From: DASWFI01 sp036394315
GTDB lineage: Bacteria > Patescibacteriota > Doudnabacteria > UBA920 > O2-02-FULL-48-8
Reading direction: 5' to 3'
Assembly (NCBI GenBank): GCA_036394315.1
Contig: DASWFI010000156.1
Span: forward strand, 1 to 62,742
DNA: 62,742 nt
Shown here piece after piece: positions 26,216 through 36,432 of this stretch. Both the position numbers and the translations under genes were made by a program. Numbering within the stretch: position 1 is the stretch's first letter; every line of letters starts with the position of its first letter. Under the pieces are notes generated by a model. That model had not been told where the DNA came from. It saw nothing but the letters and a program-made list of their open reading frames with translations, and did no database searches.

Positions 26216-28276
26216 TTAGATATCCAAATTCTTTACAGTCTTCGCATGTGTTTGGATGAAGTTTTTGCGAGGTGCCACTTCATCTCCCATAAGCATCTCG
26301 AAGATCTTGCTGGCTTTTTCCGCATCAGTAACTCCCACTTGCAACATGATTCTATTTTTCGGATCCATAGTCGTTTCCCAAAGCTGGCCTGGGTTCATCT
26401 CTCCCAAACCTTTGTAGCGCTGGATATTTACGCCTTTAATATTTATCTCTCCACTTTGTTCCGGAGTCTCTTCGCTTATTTCAGCTAAAATCTCTTTTAC
26501 TTCTTCATCCTCATCTTTTTTATTCTTACCCTTGGCTGCTTTCTTGTCCTTGGCTTCTTTTAAGAATCTTTCGACTACCACATCCCGTTCTTTTTCCGAA
26601 AAAGCATAGGCGGCTGATTTAGCGTGTTGGATTTTAAACAAAGGCGGTTGAGCGATGTACAGATATCCTCTGTTAATAATATCCGGGAAGTAACGGTAAA
26701 ATAGAGTAAGCAGCAAAGTCCGGATATGCGCGCCATCCACATCCGCATCAGCCATAATGATGATCCGGTGATATCTGATATTCTCAATATTAAATTGATC
26801 GCCGACTCCAGCACCAAGCGCGATCACCACGTTTTTGATCTGTTCGCTGGAGAGCATTTTGTCCAAGCGGGCACGCTCTACATTCAAAATTTTCCCGCGA
26901 AGCGGCAAGATAGCCTGAAATCTGCGATCGCGTCCTTGTTTGGCGCTACCGCCGGCTGAATCTCCTTCTACGATATAGAGTTCAGATTGCGCGGGATCAG
27001 ATTCGGAGCAGTCTGCCAGTTTTCCGGGCAAAGCCAAGCCTTCCAGTACTCCTTTTCGGATCACGGCATCCCTGGCAGCTCGGGCTGCGAGGCGGGCTTT
27101 GGCTGCCAGCAAAACTTTTTCCAGGATTCTACCCGCATCGGCAGGATGTTCTTCCAGCCAAAATTCCAAACCCTGGCCGACCACGTCTTCCACGATTCCT
27201 CGCACTTCGGCATTACCAAGTTTGGCTTTGGTTTGTCCTTCGAACTGCGGATCAGGCAGTTTTACAGAAATGATTGCGGTTAAACCTTCGCGCATATCTT
27301 CACCCACGATCTTATCCGCCTCTTTCAGATAGCCATTTTTGGTGCCGTAGTTGTTCAGTGACCGCGTCAGTGCCGAACGAAATCCGGTTAAATGCATACC
27401 ACCTTCCGGCGTGTGAATGTTGTTGGCAAAAGTCAAAACAGTTTCCGTAAACTCATCAGTGTACTGAATCGCGGTTTCGACCATGACATTGTCGATGGTC
27501 TTGCTGACGTACATCGGGATGGTCTTCACCACTTTGTTGCGATTGATGTGCTGGATGTAAGAAACCAAGCCGCCTTCGAAATAATATTGATAGGTAAAGC
27601 CGGTGCGTTCATCAGTAATGCTCAAATGTACGCCGCGAGTAAGGTAGGCCTGCTGGCGATAATGATCAAGTAAATATTTGATATCAAACTCCAAAACAGT
27701 AAAAACCTCGGCATCCGGTTTGTACCAAATCTTCGTACCGCGCTGCCAAGGATCTTTAGCCAGTACTTTGCCTACCAGTTTAACTTTGGTCGTGGGTTTG
27801 CCGCGTTTATACTCCTGAGTAAAAATTTTACCATCTCGGCGGACTTCCGCTTTTACCCATTCGGATAGCGCGTTTACTACCGATACGCCTACTCCGTGCA
27901 AACCGCCGGAAACTTTATATCCAGAGGCATCGCCGCCGAATTTGCCGCCGGCATGCAGAACTGTCAGCACTGTTTCCAATGCTGATTTTTTGGTTTGCTT
28001 ATGAATGTCTACGGGAATGCCGCGGCCGTCATCCTGGACGGATGCGGAGTTATCTTTATGAATCACGATTTCGATTCTTTTCGCATATCCCGCCATAGCC
28101 TCGTCAATCGCATTGTCCACGACTTCTTTCAGGAGATGATGAAATCCTTCTTGGGCGGTGTTGCCGATGTACATGCCCGGACGTTTGCGGACAGGCTCCA
28201 AGCCTTCCAAAACAGTGATTTGTTCGGCAGTATACGCTTTGTCTTTTTTGATCTCTTTTTCTTCGTTTTTCGGCAT
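26216..28276 (-). CDS. gyrB: DNA gyrase/topoisomerase subunit B
   Basis: Type II topoisomerase ATPase subunit of 686 residues. The GHKL domain shows VDNAIDEAMAGY, DDGRGIPVD and GGLHGVGVSVVNAL; the TOPRIM domain shows VEGDSAGGSAKQGRDR and IIMADADVDGAHIRTLLL; the C-terminus has IQRYKGLGEMNPGQLWETTM. The residue after QLWET is consistent with GyrB, although ParE cannot be fully excluded. An acidic/lysine-rich insertion (KKAAKGKNKKDEDEEVKE) lies in the TOPRIM region. Confidence 0.95.
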   Translation of the reverse strand: MPKNEEKEIKKDKAYTAEQITVLEGLEPVRKRPGMYIGNTAQEGFHHLLKEVVDNAIDEAMAGYAKRIEIVIHKDNSASVQDDGRGIPVDIHKQTKKSALETVLTVLHAGGKFGGDASGYKVSGGLHGVGVSVVNALSEWVKAEVRRDGKIFTQEYKRGKPTTKVKLVGKVLAKDPWQRGTKIWYKPDAEVFTVLEFDIKYLLDHYRQQAYLTRGVHLSITDERTGFTYQYYFEGGLVSYIQHINRNKVVKTIPMYVSKTIDNVMVETAIQYTDEFTETVLTFANNIHTPEGGMHLTGFRSALTRSLNNYGTKNGYLKEADKIVGEDMREGLTAIISVKLPDPQFEGQTKAKLGNAEVRGIVEDVVGQGLEFWLEEHPADAGRILEKVLLAAKARLAARAARDAVIRKGVLEGLALPGKLADCSESDPAQSELYIVEGDSAGGSAKQGRDRRFQAILPLRGKILNVERARLDKMLSSEQIKNVVIALGAGVGDQFNIENIRYHRIIIMADADVDGAHIRTLLLTLFYRYFPDIINRGYLYIAQPPLFKIQHAKSAAYAFSEKERDVVVERFLKEAKDKKAAKGKNKKDEDEEVKEILAEISEETPEQSGEINIKGVNIQRYKGLGEMNPGQLWETTMDPKNRIMLQVGVTDAEKASKIFEMLMGDEVAPRKNFIQTHAKTVKNLDI

Positions 28277-28341
28277 AAAAATAACCTCTTTAAGGTACTT
28301 ATATTATAGCAGATTTTTGCTAGTTTTTGAAGAGTTTGTGG

Positions 28342-28368
28342 GGATAAAAAAGAGGCTTATATAAGCCA
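28342..28368 (-). terminator. Terminator after pheT
   Basis: The palindrome GGCTTATATAAGCC (28354-28367) is followed on the minus strand by TCTTTTTT. Confidence 0.75.
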
Positions 28369-28397
28369 TTTTACCCGCTTTAAAGAAGTACCTGGTG

Positions 28398-30698
28398 TTA
28401 GTCACGTATTTGGGCGTTAAATTTAGACTTTAAATTGTCCAAAATTTGTTTATGAATTTTCTCCACTTCTTCATCAGTAAGCGTCCGGTCTGGTGCCTGA
28501 TAGACGATTCGAAAGGCCAAACTCTTTTTGCCTGGTGAAATATTTTTTCCCGCGTACACGTCAAACAATTTAACATCAGTAATTAGTTTGTGGGAAATTG
28601 CATGCTTAATTTCGCTCCAGGGCAAGTCCTGGCGTACGAGCAACGCTACGTCGAGCTCTTTGGCTGGATAAGACTGCAATGGTTGGAATTGAGGATACCT
28701 GATATGCTTGGTCAATTTTTCAAAATTAAGTTCTACAGCTGCCCATTTCAGATCTTCGTTTGCTGCTCGAATATGACCTAATTTTTCTTTGTTGGCATAC
28801 ACTTCACCGGACTCTTCGTCGGTTTGGCGAATTGAAGCCTCGATTCCTAATCGCTTAAATAATTCTCGAATGCTACCGACTAAACGCGCTACTACCTCCT
28901 GATTTTTTGAGTAGCACATTAGAAACAGGTTCGTGTGTTCCTCTATTCGGTCATTGTGGCTGCTGTATACGTTTCCGATTTCAAAAACGCATTGCTCATC
29001 GACATAGCGGGAGTTCTGCTGCGAAAGAGCTTCATAATTCATGCCCAGACCCAAACGCAAATATTTCAAATCCGAATTTATGGGATTCGCCACCTCCACA
29101 GTATTTTTGGTATCCAGGCCATGTTTTTTGAAAAAAGTTTCGGAAACGAAGGAATAAGTATGGGTTTCATCAAAACCCATGCCCACCAGCAAGTCGGAAA
29201 CTTTATTTTTCGCATCCACTATGGGGTCAGTCATGCTGCCGGAAAGTGGAAATGACGGTTTAATCGGTTTGATGAATTCCAGACCCTTAAATCGCGCGAT
29301 CTCTTCAGCCAAATCCTGCCAGACAGTAACATCGGCACGCCAGAAAGGAACTTCGAATTGCGATTGATGTACTGATTTGAAGCCCAACTTGGCTAAAATT
29401 TTAGTTTGTTCGGCAGCAGGAACATTAGTGCCAAGTAATTGATTTATTTTTTCCGGATCTGCTTTAATAGCTTTTAGCTTTTCCTCTTTAGCTCCTGTTG
29501 AGGCAAATTCAACTGGTTTGCCATTCGCATATTTTTTCAGCAGCTCTGCAGCATACTCCAAACCCAAACTCGCGAATGTTGGTGGCAGGGACTTTTCAAA
29601 CCTGCTCGAAGCGTCAGTGCGGATACCCAGTGCCCTGGCAGTGCGCCGGATAGAGACGGCGTTGAAGTTTGCTGATTCCAAAATAATCTCCTGGGTATTC
29701 GCGTCTATGGCACTATCTGCTCCGCCGATCACACCGGCGATGGCCAGGACTTTTTTACTGTCAGCTATCACAAGCATGTCCGGTGAAAGTTTTCTTTTTT
29801 CACTATCCAGCGTGACCAGATTTTCCTGCATATACGCCTTGCGGACGTTTATGGCACCTATCACTTTGACAGCGTCAAAAGCATGCAGAGGCTGACCCAC
29901 TTCCAACATCACATAATTGGCGATATCCACCACGTTATTAATCGGACGAAGCCCGGAAGCTTTCAATCTCTCCTGGATAAATTTCGGTGATGGTGCAACT
30001 TTAATATCCGTAAGCCGTACCGCTAAATATTTTTTACATAAATTTGGTTCGGCAATTCTGACCTTAAGAATTTTTGAAGGAAGTTTGGATACTTTCGGTT
30101 TGATCGGCTGCGCTAAATATTTTTTTCCAGTCAAAGCGGCAATCTCCCAGGCCACGCCGCGGTAGGAAATCAAATCCGGACGATTCGCAGGTACTGATAT
30201 ATCGAAAAGCGTATCTGATGATTCTGATTTTTGAGCGAAGGCTTCCCCGACTTTATAATCCGAATTCAAAAGCAGGATGCCACTGCCATCCCCGCCCAAT
30301 CCCAGTTCCTTGGTTGAACAAATCATACCCTGCGATTCAATTCCGCGAATCGTGGCTTTGCTCAATTTAAAAGATTTGCCTTCGGGATCGTGCTGATCAT
30401 GAGGAATGACAGCGCCAGGCAGGGCTAAGGCTACTCTGGCCCCGACGTCAAAGTTCCAGGCACCGCAAACTACGGGTCCTATGGTATTTTCGCCGTCTGT
30501 GAGTTCAATCACTCGAAGCCGGTCCGCATTTGGGTGCTTATCGATTTTAGTAACCCGGGCCACGATAATATTGTCGAATGTTTGATCTTCGGATACGACT
30601 TCTGTCTCAAACGCATGCATAGACAAAAACTCTGCCAGCTTATGAGCTGGCAAGTTTAGGTCTACTAGTTGTTTAAGCCAGGAGTACGAAAATTTCAA
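28398..30698 (-). CDS. pheT: Phenylalanyl-tRNA synthetase beta subunit
   Basis: Protein of 766 residues. An N-terminal MKFSYSWLKQLVDL region, an EMAP/tRNA-binding domain (VARVTKIDKHPNADRLRV), B3/B4 editing domain, B5 domains and a C-terminal ferredoxin-like anticodon-binding domain (LQSYPAKELDVALLV) give the full architecture. It pairs with PheS (31865-32878), from which it is separated by an unrelated gene. Confidence 0.96.
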   Translation of the reverse strand: MKFSYSWLKQLVDLNLPAHKLAEFLSMHAFETEVVSEDQTFDNIIVARVTKIDKHPNADRLRVIELTDGENTIGPVVCGAWNFDVGARVALALPGAVIPHDQHDPEGKSFKLSKATIRGIESQGMICSTKELGLGGDGSGILLLNSDYKVGEAFAQKSESSDTLFDISVPANRPDLISYRGVAWEIAALTGKKYLAQPIKPKVSKLPSKILKVRIAEPNLCKKYLAVRLTDIKVAPSPKFIQERLKASGLRPINNVVDIANYVMLEVGQPLHAFDAVKVIGAINVRKAYMQENLVTLDSEKRKLSPDMLVIADSKKVLAIAGVIGGADSAIDANTQEIILESANFNAVSIRRTARALGIRTDASSRFEKSLPPTFASLGLEYAAELLKKYANGKPVEFASTGAKEEKLKAIKADPEKINQLLGTNVPAAEQTKILAKLGFKSVHQSQFEVPFWRADVTVWQDLAEEIARFKGLEFIKPIKPSFPLSGSMTDPIVDAKNKVSDLLVGMGFDETHTYSFVSETFFKKHGLDTKNTVEVANPINSDLKYLRLGLGMNYEALSQQNSRYVDEQCVFEIGNVYSSHNDRIEEHTNLFLMCYSKNQEVVARLVGSIRELFKRLGIEASIRQTDEESGEVYANKEKLGHIRAANEDLKWAAVELNFEKLTKHIRYPQFQPLQSYPAKELDVALLVRQDLPWSEIKHAISHKLITDVKLFDVYAGKNISPGKKSLAFRIVYQAPDRTLTDEEVEKIHKQILDNLKSKFNAQIRD

Positions 30699-30710
30699 TA
30701 TATTTTAAGG

Positions 30711-31829
30711 TTATTTAGTGAACTTGAATGTGGAAAGGATTTGGTCCATCAATATCTTTGATCCCTCTGGGTAAGATGTGGTTATACCAATATTATTTAT
30801 ATCAGCTTTTTGTATAACATAGGTATCTTGGAAGCTATATAGTAAATCACCTCCTGGTGATTTTTGATAAAATGAATCTTGATAAAAAGTAGTATTTGCC
30901 CCACTGAAATTTATTTGTTTTGCTTCTGATTTAGTTTTTGGTTTAAAATTAGAGCCCAAAGGAACTGCGATAGTTAATCCGGAAAAATTAGGCTTACCAT
31001 CTTCGAAAATATAAACTGTTTTACCCTTTTGGGTGGATAGTTCATTTGTCCAACTGCTAGGCAATTTAATCTCAAATCCGTATTGCTTGTTCGTATACGT
31101 CTTCCAGTTAGCCGTTTGAGCTGCTGGGGGTGTAACGGCACTTGTAGTAGTGGTTATACTGGGCTCATGCAACTTAAACTTCGCCGTATCGTCTGCAATT
31201 TGTTGTTTACGAGTTTCTGTAAATTTGCGTCCTGGTGTTAGCGGATCATAGCCGTTTTTAATCTGAAATCCGTCTGTCCAGTTGTTCTGTGCCACCACTT
31301 CCCGTCGATCCGTGTATTTCAGTGTCGGGTCAGTCTTGTAGATATTTACTTCATCGCCATCAGCCAAACCATCACCATCAGTGTCTGGATTGAGTGGATT
31401 AGTTCCGGCCTTAAACTCTTCATAATTTGTTAATCCATCTCTATCTGGATCAGCATTATCGCCGCAAATAATTTGATCATTGCAATTGCCATTGCTGTCC
31501 AGGTTTTGTGTGAAATATTGCTGTAACCAGACTTTGGGCAGTTTGCTCACTGTTTGTGCGGGTTGGGTATCAGTTTTCTTGCCTCCCACCATATAATACG
31601 CGACGGCACCCAGCGCCAAAAGCACTATTAGACCGACTATGATATATATCCATTTGCGAGATGATGGGTTCCCCGAAGGAAGTCCGCCATTTGGCGGTGG
31701 AGGCGGGGAATTTTTACTGGCGGCAGGCGCCGAACTATACCCGGAAAAAGTTTTTCCTTCCTGCGGCATGACGTTGAAGGATAAATCATTCGGGTCATGC
31801 GGTGGAGTGTTTGGATTTGGTTGATCCAT
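30711..31829 (-). CDS. Membrane-anchored thrombospondin type-3 repeat protein
   Basis: Protein of 372 residues. A proline-rich cytoplasmic N-terminus (1-58), one transmembrane helix (about 60-82), then an extracellular Ca-binding TSP3-like stretch (DPDRDGLTNYEEF, NPDTDGDGLADGDEV) and a C-terminal beta-rich domain starting near YGFEIKLPSSW. The role is likely surface adhesion or display (inference). It lies between pheS and pheT on the same strand. Confidence 0.75.
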   Translation of the reverse strand: MDQPNPNTPPHDPNDLSFNVMPQEGKTFSGYSSAPAASKNSPPPPPNGGLPSGNPSSRKWIYIIVGLIVLLALGAVAYYMVGGKKTDTQPAQTVSKLPKVWLQQYFTQNLDSNGNCNDQIICGDNADPDRDGLTNYEEFKAGTNPLNPDTDGDGLADGDEVNIYKTDPTLKYTDRREVVAQNNWTDGFQIKNGYDPLTPGRKFTETRKQQIADDTAKFKLHEPSITTTTSAVTPPAAQTANWKTYTNKQYGFEIKLPSSWTNELSTQKGKTVYIFEDGKPNFSGLTIAVPLGSNFKPKTKSEAKQINFSGANTTFYQDSFYQKSPGGDLLYSFQDTYVIQKADINNIGITTSYPEGSKILMDQILSTFKFTK

Positions 31830-31864
31830 AAATTTTATTTCTTTTAATTACTTAGTTAATTATT

Positions 31865-32878
31865 TTAAAACTGATGAAGGAAGCGAACGTCGTTCTGATG
31901 GAACATTCGAATATCCGGGATGTTATATTTAAGCATGGCGAATCTTAAGATCCCCAAGCCAAAGGCAAATCCTGTGTATTTATCTTTCGGGTAACCGGCA
32001 TATTCAAATACTTTGGGATGAACCATACCGGCGCCTAAAACTTCAAGCCAACCGCTTCGGCCACAAATACTACAACCTTTCTTGCCACAAAAAATGCAGC
32101 TCATAAGAATTTCTACGCTGGGTTCAGTAAATGGAAAGTATGAAGGACGATATTGAGTTTCTATTTCATCGCCAAACAATTTTTTTACTAACGTGTCCAG
32201 TGTCCACTTTAAATTTGCCATGCTGATGTTTTCACCTACGACCAATCCTTCTATCTGGTCAAAGGTATGTTCATGCCTGGCGTCCGTGGCCTCGTGTCTG
32301 AATACTCTGCCTGGAACAATCACTGAAAATGGAGGCTTATGGTTTTCCATAATGCGAGCCTGCATCGGGCTGGTGTGCGTCCGCAACACCATATTGCTGC
32401 TGTTGTTTACATAAAAGGTATCAAACATGTCTCGGGCTGGATGATCCTTCGGAATATTTAAAGCTTCGAAATTATAGTAATCAGATTCGATCTCCGGTCC
32501 TTCCATCACCGCAAAACCCAGAGAACGAAAAATACTTTCCACTTCGCGCCTGATCTGCGTCACAGGATGCAGATGACCCAGTTGTGGCTTGTCGCCGTCG
32601 ATAGTAAGATCGATAAATTCTTTTTTCCCGGCTTTCTTGATACTGTTGCGCTTGTCATCGATCAGACGCCAAATTTCAATTTTTACGTCATTAGCTTCTT
32701 TGCCTAAAATTTTTCGCTGGCTCTCGTCCATCACTTTCAACGAGCGTAATACGTGTGTTAACTGCCCTTGTTTGCGGCCAAAGTAATTCAAGACAAATTC
32801 ATCCAACTGTTCCAAGGTAGAAACAGCGGAAAGTTCTTTTGTCGCCTGCAAGCGCAGTTGTTTAAGACTCTCGGTCAT
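31865..32878 (-). CDS. pheS: Phenylalanyl-tRNA synthetase alpha subunit
   Basis: Protein of 337 residues: N-terminal coiled coil, then class II catalytic core. Motif 2 lies in FRHEATDARHEHTFDQIEG, and motif 3 in GFAFGLGILRFAMLKY. A four-cysteine CIFCGKKGCSIC segment suggests a small zinc knuckle seen in some CPR and other bacterial PheS. It overlaps the upstream membrane gene by 17 bp. Confidence 0.96.
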   Translation of the reverse strand: MTESLKQLRLQATKELSAVSTLEQLDEFVLNYFGRKQGQLTHVLRSLKVMDESQRKILGKEANDVKIEIWRLIDDKRNSIKKAGKKEFIDLTIDGDKPQLGHLHPVTQIRREVESIFRSLGFAVMEGPEIESDYYNFEALNIPKDHPARDMFDTFYVNNSSNMVLRTHTSPMQARIMENHKPPFSVIVPGRVFRHEATDARHEHTFDQIEGLVVGENISMANLKWTLDTLVKKLFGDEIETQYRPSYFPFTEPSVEILMSCIFCGKKGCSICGRSGWLEVLGAGMVHPKVFEYAGYPKDKYTGFAFGLGILRFAMLKYNIPDIRMFHQNDVRFLHQF

Positions 32879-33251
32879 TTGATTTGTTTTTCGTCAGTAG
32901 ATAAAATTCAAAAAATATAAAAGTTAGAACTAGTAATCCCGCGTTAATCCAACTGAATAAGCCGTGGTGGGAGAGAATTAATGAAATTACGAGAATTAAA
33001 GCCAGCCAAAATCCCTGCCTGGTCGCCTGCCCGATATAATCATTCAATAACTCCCTCTGCCCGATCAGTCGTCGGATATAGAATCCGGTCAGCGTGGCGG
33101 CGGCAAACCCCGAAAGCAATATCAGGAAATAAAACAGGGTGATATAAATGGCTTGATCCGGCGCAAAGGTATTTACTATGAAAGCCAGGCTTCCAAGTCC
33201 CAGAAACAAAAGAACAGCTAGCAAAATGAGATATATTTTGATTTTCTGCAC
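32862..33251 (-). CDS. Four-helix membrane protein of unknown function
   Basis: Protein of 129 residues with four hydrophobic helices and short loops, ending in a charged tail. No family recognised. The first gene of the pheS-TSP3-pheT transcript; overlaps pheS by 17 bp. Confidence 0.65.
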   Translation of the reverse strand: MQKIKIYLILLAVLLFLGLGSLAFIVNTFAPDQAIYITLFYFLILLSGFAAATLTGFYIRRLIGQRELLNDYIGQATRQGFWLALILVISLILSHHGLFSWINAGLLVLTFIFFEFYLLTKNKSNDRES

Positions 33252-33360
33252 GCTTAATTATACCACAAAAGCTAGGTTACGGCTAAAATCTAGGCCTTAT
33301 TCCCATTGCGAGGAGCCGCATCTCTAAATTGAATGAACATTTGATAGGCGCTCGCGATGG

Positions 33361-36360
33361 TCAACTGGATGATTCCAAGTGTCTAAACTTACACTCATGG
33401 GCGTGTCGGAGGTCAGCTTGGTAAAAACTATTCGTCTCAATAACCCGAACTATTTCCTCGATGGTTTCAAGTAGTTTGGATTTTAGTTTTATGATTTCTT
33501 CCTGATTGCCTTTGAAAGGCAAGGTTTTATTCAAGTCTTCAAGGTACCAATAAGTCAGCTGGTTTACTTTCTCTTTTAAAGCTTCTTCAGCTGCCCATTG
33601 GTAAATCAAAAGCTGGTCGCGATCTACTTGCTCCAGTTTTGTCCGCGGCATTCCAGTCTTATAATCCACGATGTCTATCGTGCCGTCGGCATTGATATCA
33701 GCGCGATCGATCCGCCCCTGAAATTTATATTTCCCAAGGTTCAGCTTAAAGTATTGCTCCAGATACTTTGGGTACTTGGGACTTGCAGCGATCTTCTCGT
33801 AAAAATGCGTTAAATATTTTTTCCCTGTATTGCGGTATTCTTCTTTGTTGGATTTACTGGGATACCAATCATCCTGCCAACATTCTAAATAATATTTTTC
33901 CAGCAAATCTTTTGGCGGTACGTGCACTTGGTCATTGGGCTTGGCGCCAAACAAATCCTGTTGCTTCAGATTATTCATTTGCTGCATATATTGCGAATAT
34001 TTTTTGAACACGTTGTGCATAGTAACTCCGAACGACAAAGCCGCAGCTCCCGGCATCGGAAGTTTATACATATATTTGTACTTGTATTCCAGCGGGCACT
34101 TTTTAAACGTGGAGACCTGGGAAAAATCAAATGCGATGGGTAATTGAAATTTAAACTCTCCCACAGGCAGGCTCAGGGCTTGTTGTTGAGTAAAAAATAC
34201 TTCACCTGATGGTTTCTCCCGTTCGCGGGGCTGTTCCAGTCCGGCTTCCAGCAAAAACAACGACGGTTTTTTCAAACTCGAGCCGCCATAATCATCAGCC
34301 CAGGTGAAAAATAAATACTGTTTGGCACGCGTGGCTCCGACGTAAAATAACCGGCGCTCTTCCATCAGATGCGCATCCCCTTCTGGCAAAATTTCCTTGA
34401 TTAAAGCCGAAGGCAGCTCGATTTGCTCTTTTCGATCCCTAGATGGGAATCTCGCCTCTACCATGTTCGTCAGAAAAACACAGCCGAATTCCAGACCTTT
34501 CGCCGCGTGGATTGTCATGACTTTCACGGCTTCAGGGCCAGTATCAGCACTTGCCACCAATGTCCCGGTATCGCCAGCCTCCTGTTCCAGGGCTATTTCC
34601 TTCAGAAAATTTTTCAAAGTCTTATCTTTTGCAGTTGAGGAAAAATCCTGGACCTTGCGATAAAATTGATCCAGCAATGATCTATTTTCGACATTTTCCA
34701 GCGAATCCTGGGCCAATGCATCTGTGATTCCCAAATCCCGCACAATGCGGACTAAAAGCTCGTTCATGGAGAGTTCTGAAGCGAGCTTACAATGCCGATC
34801 CAAGTGCAGGAGTAAATCTTTGATCCGTTCTTGAGTATTCGGTTTGACTTTAACATATATGAGCAGGTCTTTAAGCACTTCATGAAGACTCAAAGCTTTC
34901 TTGGATGCGGTGTGCGAAATTAAAACCAGGTCTTCATGATCAATTTTAAATTTTTTGAAGTTTAATATCCGAAATAAAAATTCGCTTTGATGAAAATTAT
35001 CCAACAGCTTTAAATACGACAGAATATCGATGATCAAAGGTTTGCGGTAAAGCCCGCGGCTAGCTACATAGATGTAGGGAATGTTTTTCTCTGACAATTC
35101 ATTCAAAAAAGGTTCAGCGTGATCATTGGCGCGGACCAGAATCGCGAATTCGTTCAAGTTCAATCCTTGTTGTTCCTGCAGCTCCAGTATTTTTTCAATT
35201 GTTTGTTTGGCTTCGTCATGCACGGTTCGAGTGTGCAGTACTGCTATCTGTCCCGCTTCGGATTTATGGCTGATCAATTTTTTGGAAATTTTAAGCCTGC
35301 TTTCCAGCCGCTCGGGGTTGTTTCGCTGGATGAAGTTATATGCTAAATCCAGTACGGGCTGGATGGAACGATAATTATCCGTGAGCGTAACTTCCTGGGT
35401 TTTCGGAAAATCTTCCTGGAATTTCAGGATATTGGAAATCGACGCGCCGCGAAATTTATAAATCGACTGATCGTCGTCTCCCACCACGGTGATATTGTTT
35501 TGCGGATGCGACATCATTTTCACCAATTCATACTGCGATAAATCAGTGTCCTGAAATTCATCCACTAAAATATACTTGTATTTGTTCTGGTAAAATTTCA
35601 GAATCTTGGGTCGTTCGACAAAAAGCTTCAATGTAAAATTAATCAAGTCACGGAAATCCAGATAGGAATTATCAAGGAGCAGCTTTTGATATTTGTGATA
35701 TGCATTAGCCACCTCCATGATCCTTGCTACTTCCGCAGGGTCAAGCTCCGAATTCAAGATTCCAGATTCAAGATTCTTCTTCTTTTTTCTTGCCTTTTTT
35801 TTCATATCCACATTATCCAAATTCATCTGCTGTTCCTGTGCGTATTTCAGATAATTCTCCGGAGTGACTCCTTCACGCTTCGCTACTTCAAAGTGGCGCA
35901 AAAGAGCGTGTATAAACTTGGAGGGGTTGCCTTTCGGTTTATAATAATCCAGCTCAAAATCGTTGATATTGTTGCGCATCATGACCCAGGCCCTGGTATC
36001 ATCCAAAATTTCAAAATCTCCAGGAATCCCTATATCCAGCGCGTGCTGGCGCAAAATCTTTTCAGCGAATGCATCGAAAGTCGAAATAGTGATTTGCGGA
36101 AGCCCGAGCGGCATAATCTGATCCACTCGTTCTTCCATTTCACCCGTGGCCTTTACGGTAAAAGTCAATGCTAAAATTTCATCAGGCTTGGCCAAACCTT
36201 GCTCCACCAGCCAGGCGATTCTTCTGGTCAAAACCGTGGTTTTGCCAGTACCCGCACCGGCTATAATTAAAAGCGGGCCTTCACCAAAAGTGACCGCCGC
36301 TTCTTGTTTCTTATTCAAGCCTTTTAATATTTCGGATTGTATTCTTACAGCTTCTTTCAT
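33361..36360 (-). CDS. UvrD/PcrA-like helicase with C-terminal PD-(D/E)XK nuclease
   Basis: Superfamily 1 helicase of 999 residues. Walker A GAGTGKTTVLTRR, DEFQDTDLSQ, VVGDDDQSIYKFRGA and VMTIHAAKGLEFGCVFLTN are intact. The C-terminal 250 residues form a RecB-like nuclease domain (FSQVSTFKKCPLEYKYKY, then GRIDRAD and IVDYKTG). This fusion resembles AddA/RecB-like repair enzymes; such proteins may replace RecBCD in CPR. A lysine-rich KKKARKKKKN segment occurs in domain 1B. An extended -10 promoter precedes it. Confidence 0.92.
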   Translation of the reverse strand: MKEAVRIQSEILKGLNKKQEAAVTFGEGPLLIIAGAGTGKTTVLTRRIAWLVEQGLAKPDEILALTFTVKATGEMEERVDQIMPLGLPQITISTFDAFAEKILRQHALDIGIPGDFEILDDTRAWVMMRNNINDFELDYYKPKGNPSKFIHALLRHFEVAKREGVTPENYLKYAQEQQMNLDNVDMKKKARKKKKNLESGILNSELDPAEVARIMEVANAYHKYQKLLLDNSYLDFRDLINFTLKLFVERPKILKFYQNKYKYILVDEFQDTDLSQYELVKMMSHPQNNITVVGDDDQSIYKFRGASISNILKFQEDFPKTQEVTLTDNYRSIQPVLDLAYNFIQRNNPERLESRLKISKKLISHKSEAGQIAVLHTRTVHDEAKQTIEKILELQEQQGLNLNEFAILVRANDHAEPFLNELSEKNIPYIYVASRGLYRKPLIIDILSYLKLLDNFHQSEFLFRILNFKKFKIDHEDLVLISHTASKKALSLHEVLKDLLIYVKVKPNTQERIKDLLLHLDRHCKLASELSMNELLVRIVRDLGITDALAQDSLENVENRSLLDQFYRKVQDFSSTAKDKTLKNFLKEIALEQEAGDTGTLVASADTGPEAVKVMTIHAAKGLEFGCVFLTNMVEARFPSRDRKEQIELPSALIKEILPEGDAHLMEERRLFYVGATRAKQYLFFTWADDYGGSSLKKPSLFLLEAGLEQPREREKPSGEVFFTQQQALSLPVGEFKFQLPIAFDFSQVSTFKKCPLEYKYKYMYKLPMPGAAALSFGVTMHNVFKKYSQYMQQMNNLKQQDLFGAKPNDQVHVPPKDLLEKYYLECWQDDWYPSKSNKEEYRNTGKKYLTHFYEKIAASPKYPKYLEQYFKLNLGKYKFQGRIDRADINADGTIDIVDYKTGMPRTKLEQVDRDQLLIYQWAAEEALKEKVNQLTYWYLEDLNKTLPFKGNQEEIIKLKSKLLETIEEIVRVIETNSFYQADLRHAHECKFRHLESSS

Positions 36361-36370
36361 ATTTTGATTT

Positions 36371-36379
36371 ATTATAACA
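36371..36379 (-). promoter_or_regulatory. Extended -10 promoter of the UvrD gene
   Basis: TG-T-TATAAT on the minus strand (36379-36371), just before the helicase start; -35 is poor. It sits right after the terminator of the GC-rich purine cassette. Confidence 0.55.
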
Positions 36380-36384
36380 TTTTT

Positions 36385-36425
36385 GCAAAAGAAAAAGGAT
36401 CTCGATCATTCGATACGAAATCCTT
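36385..36425 (-). terminator. Terminator of the purH-C gene (repeat copy 1)
   Basis: AAGGATTTCG pairs with CGAGATCCTT (with one T-G pair) and is followed by TTTTTCTTTT on the minus strand. A nearly identical terminator ends purH-N at 38244-38283. Confidence 0.85.
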
Positions 36426-36432
36426 GAGTTGT

